DNA of 6,632 nucleotides from an uncultured Candidatus Saccharibacteria bacterium (GTDB lineage: Bacteria > Patescibacteriota > Saccharimonadia > Saccharimonadales > UBA4665). The notes under the pieces are model-generated. The model searched no databases and was not told where the DNA came from. It worked only from the letters and a program-made list of their open reading frames with translations. The stretch spans positions 1 through 6,632 of the forward strand of contig CALKHY010000088.1 in NCBI GenBank assembly GCA_937988795.1, given 5' to 3'. A program made the position numbers and the translations under genes. Position 1 is the stretch's first letter. Each line of letters starts with the position of its first letter. Shown piece after piece: positions 5,212 through 6,632 of the stretch.

Positions 5212-6584
5212 ATGGCAACACTAAAGGATTACCGTGACGAGCGGCTGCGCAAACTGGCCGAGCTGAAAGAGCTTGGCGTTAATCCATACCCATCAAAAGC
5301 TGAGCGCACCCACAAGCTGCACGAAATAACTGATCGGTTTGATGAGTTGAATGGTCAGGACGTCAGCGTTGTTGGTCGCATTACGCATATCCGCAAGTTC
5401 GGCAAGATCGCCTTTGTGGTGATAAAGGACGCGACCGGCACGCTACAGCTTTTTTTCCGCACCGGCGTTGTTGAAGGACTGAAGCCAGAAGACAGTCAGC
5501 TCGGCATGGAGCAGCTACCACTGCTCGATAGTGGCGATTTTGTAGAAGCGCACGGACCAGTCATTAAAACACAAACCGGCGAAATATCGGTAGAAGTGCG
5601 CCGTTTGCGCTTGCTCACAAAATCACTCCGGCCGCTGCCGAACCTGCAGGACGGCTTTACAAACAAAGAAGAGCGCATGCGCCGCCGATACGTTGACACT
5701 AACGTCAATCCGGACGTGTACCAACGCTACTTACGCCGCAGCGCATTCTGGCAGGCAACTCGCGAATTTTTGATGAATGAGGGGTTTGTAGAGATGAGCA
5801 CGCCGGTACTCGAAAACACCACCGGCGGTGCCGACGCCAACCCGTTCGTGACACACATGGACGCGCTTGACCAGGATTTTTACTTGCGCATCAGCCATGA
5901 ATTACCGCTCAAGCGCCTGTTGGTGGGCGGGTACGAAAAAGTTTTCGATATCGGCCCGCGCTTCCGCAACGAAAACTACAGCGACGAACACCTGCCCGAG
6001 CACAATGCCATGGAATGGTACTGGGCCTACGCCGACTGGGAGCAGGGCATGGAGCTCACCGAGCGCATGGTGCGCTACGTGGCCGACAAAACATGGGGCA
6101 AGCGGCAGTTTACGCTCGCCAATGGCATGAAGGTCGACCTCGGACCGGACGGCCAGCACTGGCCGCGCATCAGCTTTGTCGAGGTCATGCGCGAGCACTA
6201 CGGGCTGGATGTCTTTACCTGCACGCTGGACGAGGTAAAGGAACAGCTCAACAAGCACAAACTGGAGGTAGAGAAGGCCGAAAACCGTTCCCGCGGCATC
6301 GACAAGCTTTGGAAGAAAGTGCGCACTACAATTGCCGGCCCGACGTTCCTGGTAGACATTCCGACCTTCCTGCAGCCGCTGGCAAAAACGCAGGCAGGTC
6401 GGCCGGAGCTGTCCGAGCAATTCAACTTACTGCTGGGCGGCAGTGAGCTGTGTAAGGCGTATAGCGAGCTGAACGATCCCATTGATCAGCTCAACCGCTT
6501 CAAAGAGCAGCAGGCCATGCGCGACGCCGGCGACGACGAGGCTATGATGCTCGACATCGACTTCGTTGAGGCCCTGGAATACGG
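5212..6584 (+). CDS. lysS: Lysyl-tRNA synthetase, class II, 3' truncated by sequencing adapter
   Basis: LysRS charges tRNA-Lys with lysine. About 458 genuine residues are present of an expected 495-505. The N-terminal OB-fold anticodon-binding domain spans about 50-136 (VVGRITHIRKFGKIAFVVIKD at 53-73). The catalytic core has motif 1 at about 186-200 (EFLMNEGFVEMSTPVL), the substrate region NTTGGADANPF, and motif 2 at 244-274 (VFDIGPRFRNENYSDEH, then NAMEWYWAYADWE). The lysine/ATP-site stretch GGSELCKAYSELNDPIDQ is at 409-426, and DEAMMLDIDFVEALEYG follows at 442-458. Homologues continue from ALEYG/ALEHG into MPPTGGLGIGIDR (motif 3), but here the sequence turns into Illumina adapter at 6585. 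The residues DRKSVV and the TAG at 6604-6606 are adapter translation, so motif 3 and about 40 residues are missing from the data, not from the organism. The start at 5212 gives a normal N-terminus (MATLKDYRDERLRKLAELKE). Confidence 0.95.
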
Positions 6585-6632
6585 AGATCGGAAGAGCGTC
6601 GTGTAGGGAAAGAGGGTAGATCTCGGTGGTCG
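6585..6632. other. Untrimmed Illumina TruSeq adapter at contig end (non-genomic)
   Basis: The stretch begins AGATCGGAAGAGCGTCGTGT and ends GTAGATCTCGGTGGTCG. From memory this is the reverse complement of the TruSeq universal (P5-side) adapter for 48 consecutive bases with a single mismatch (G at 6615 where the adapter has T). The protein alignment of LysRS breaks at exactly this point. It should be treated as vector/adapter contamination. Confidence 0.97.

Overview
This 6.6 kb window reads as a bacterial chromosomal contig of roughly even G+C. All genes are on the + strand, and no mobile elements, CRISPR arrays or RNA genes of a recognised family are seen. TGA ends proS, so the standard stop set applies. 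The compact gene set, the short prolyl-tRNA synthetase without an editing insertion, and a Firmicutes-like gene order that has lost cdsA and dxr suggest a reduced genome. A Candidate Phyla Radiation lineage such as Saccharibacteria is my best guess, but it is inference from impression and not a phylogeny.

Left block (1-2795): the 3' end of frr (ribosome recycling), uppS (undecaprenyl diphosphate synthase), rseP (site-2 intramembrane protease) and a second intramembrane protease of the CPBP/Abi family that overlaps rseP by 20 nt. Gaps are short and there is no internal terminator, so this looks like one operon. The order frr-uppS-...-rseP-...-proS is the conserved Bacillus-type cluster. Here cdsA and dxr, which usually lie between uppS and rseP, are absent, and the CPBP gene is inserted before proS.

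Middle (2796-4542): a 148-nt spacer with an extended -10 promoter and a perfect 14-bp palindrome leads into proS, a 422-residue bacterial-type ProRS lacking the INS editing domain. After proS comes a 330-nt gap without a convincing gene. It holds two good sigma70-like promoters and, between them, a stretch with several short helices that could be a long greA leader or a small RNA. It also carries an eight-codon echo of the ProRS motif VLYDDRTD that differs only at third codon positions.

Right block (4543-6584): greA, then a 57-aa two-helix membrane protein, then lysS (class II lysyl-tRNA synthetase), closely spaced and probably co-transcribed.

The last 48 bases (6585-6632) are not genomic. 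They match the reverse complement of the Illumina TruSeq universal adapter with one mismatch. The apparent C-terminus and stop of lysS are therefore artefacts, and the real gene is cut off at about residue 458, before class II motif 3. This untrimmed adapter is the most important thing for a user of the sequence to know. I found no convincing undescribed system. The best biological leads are the proS-greA gap, the small membrane protein and the paired intramembrane proteases.
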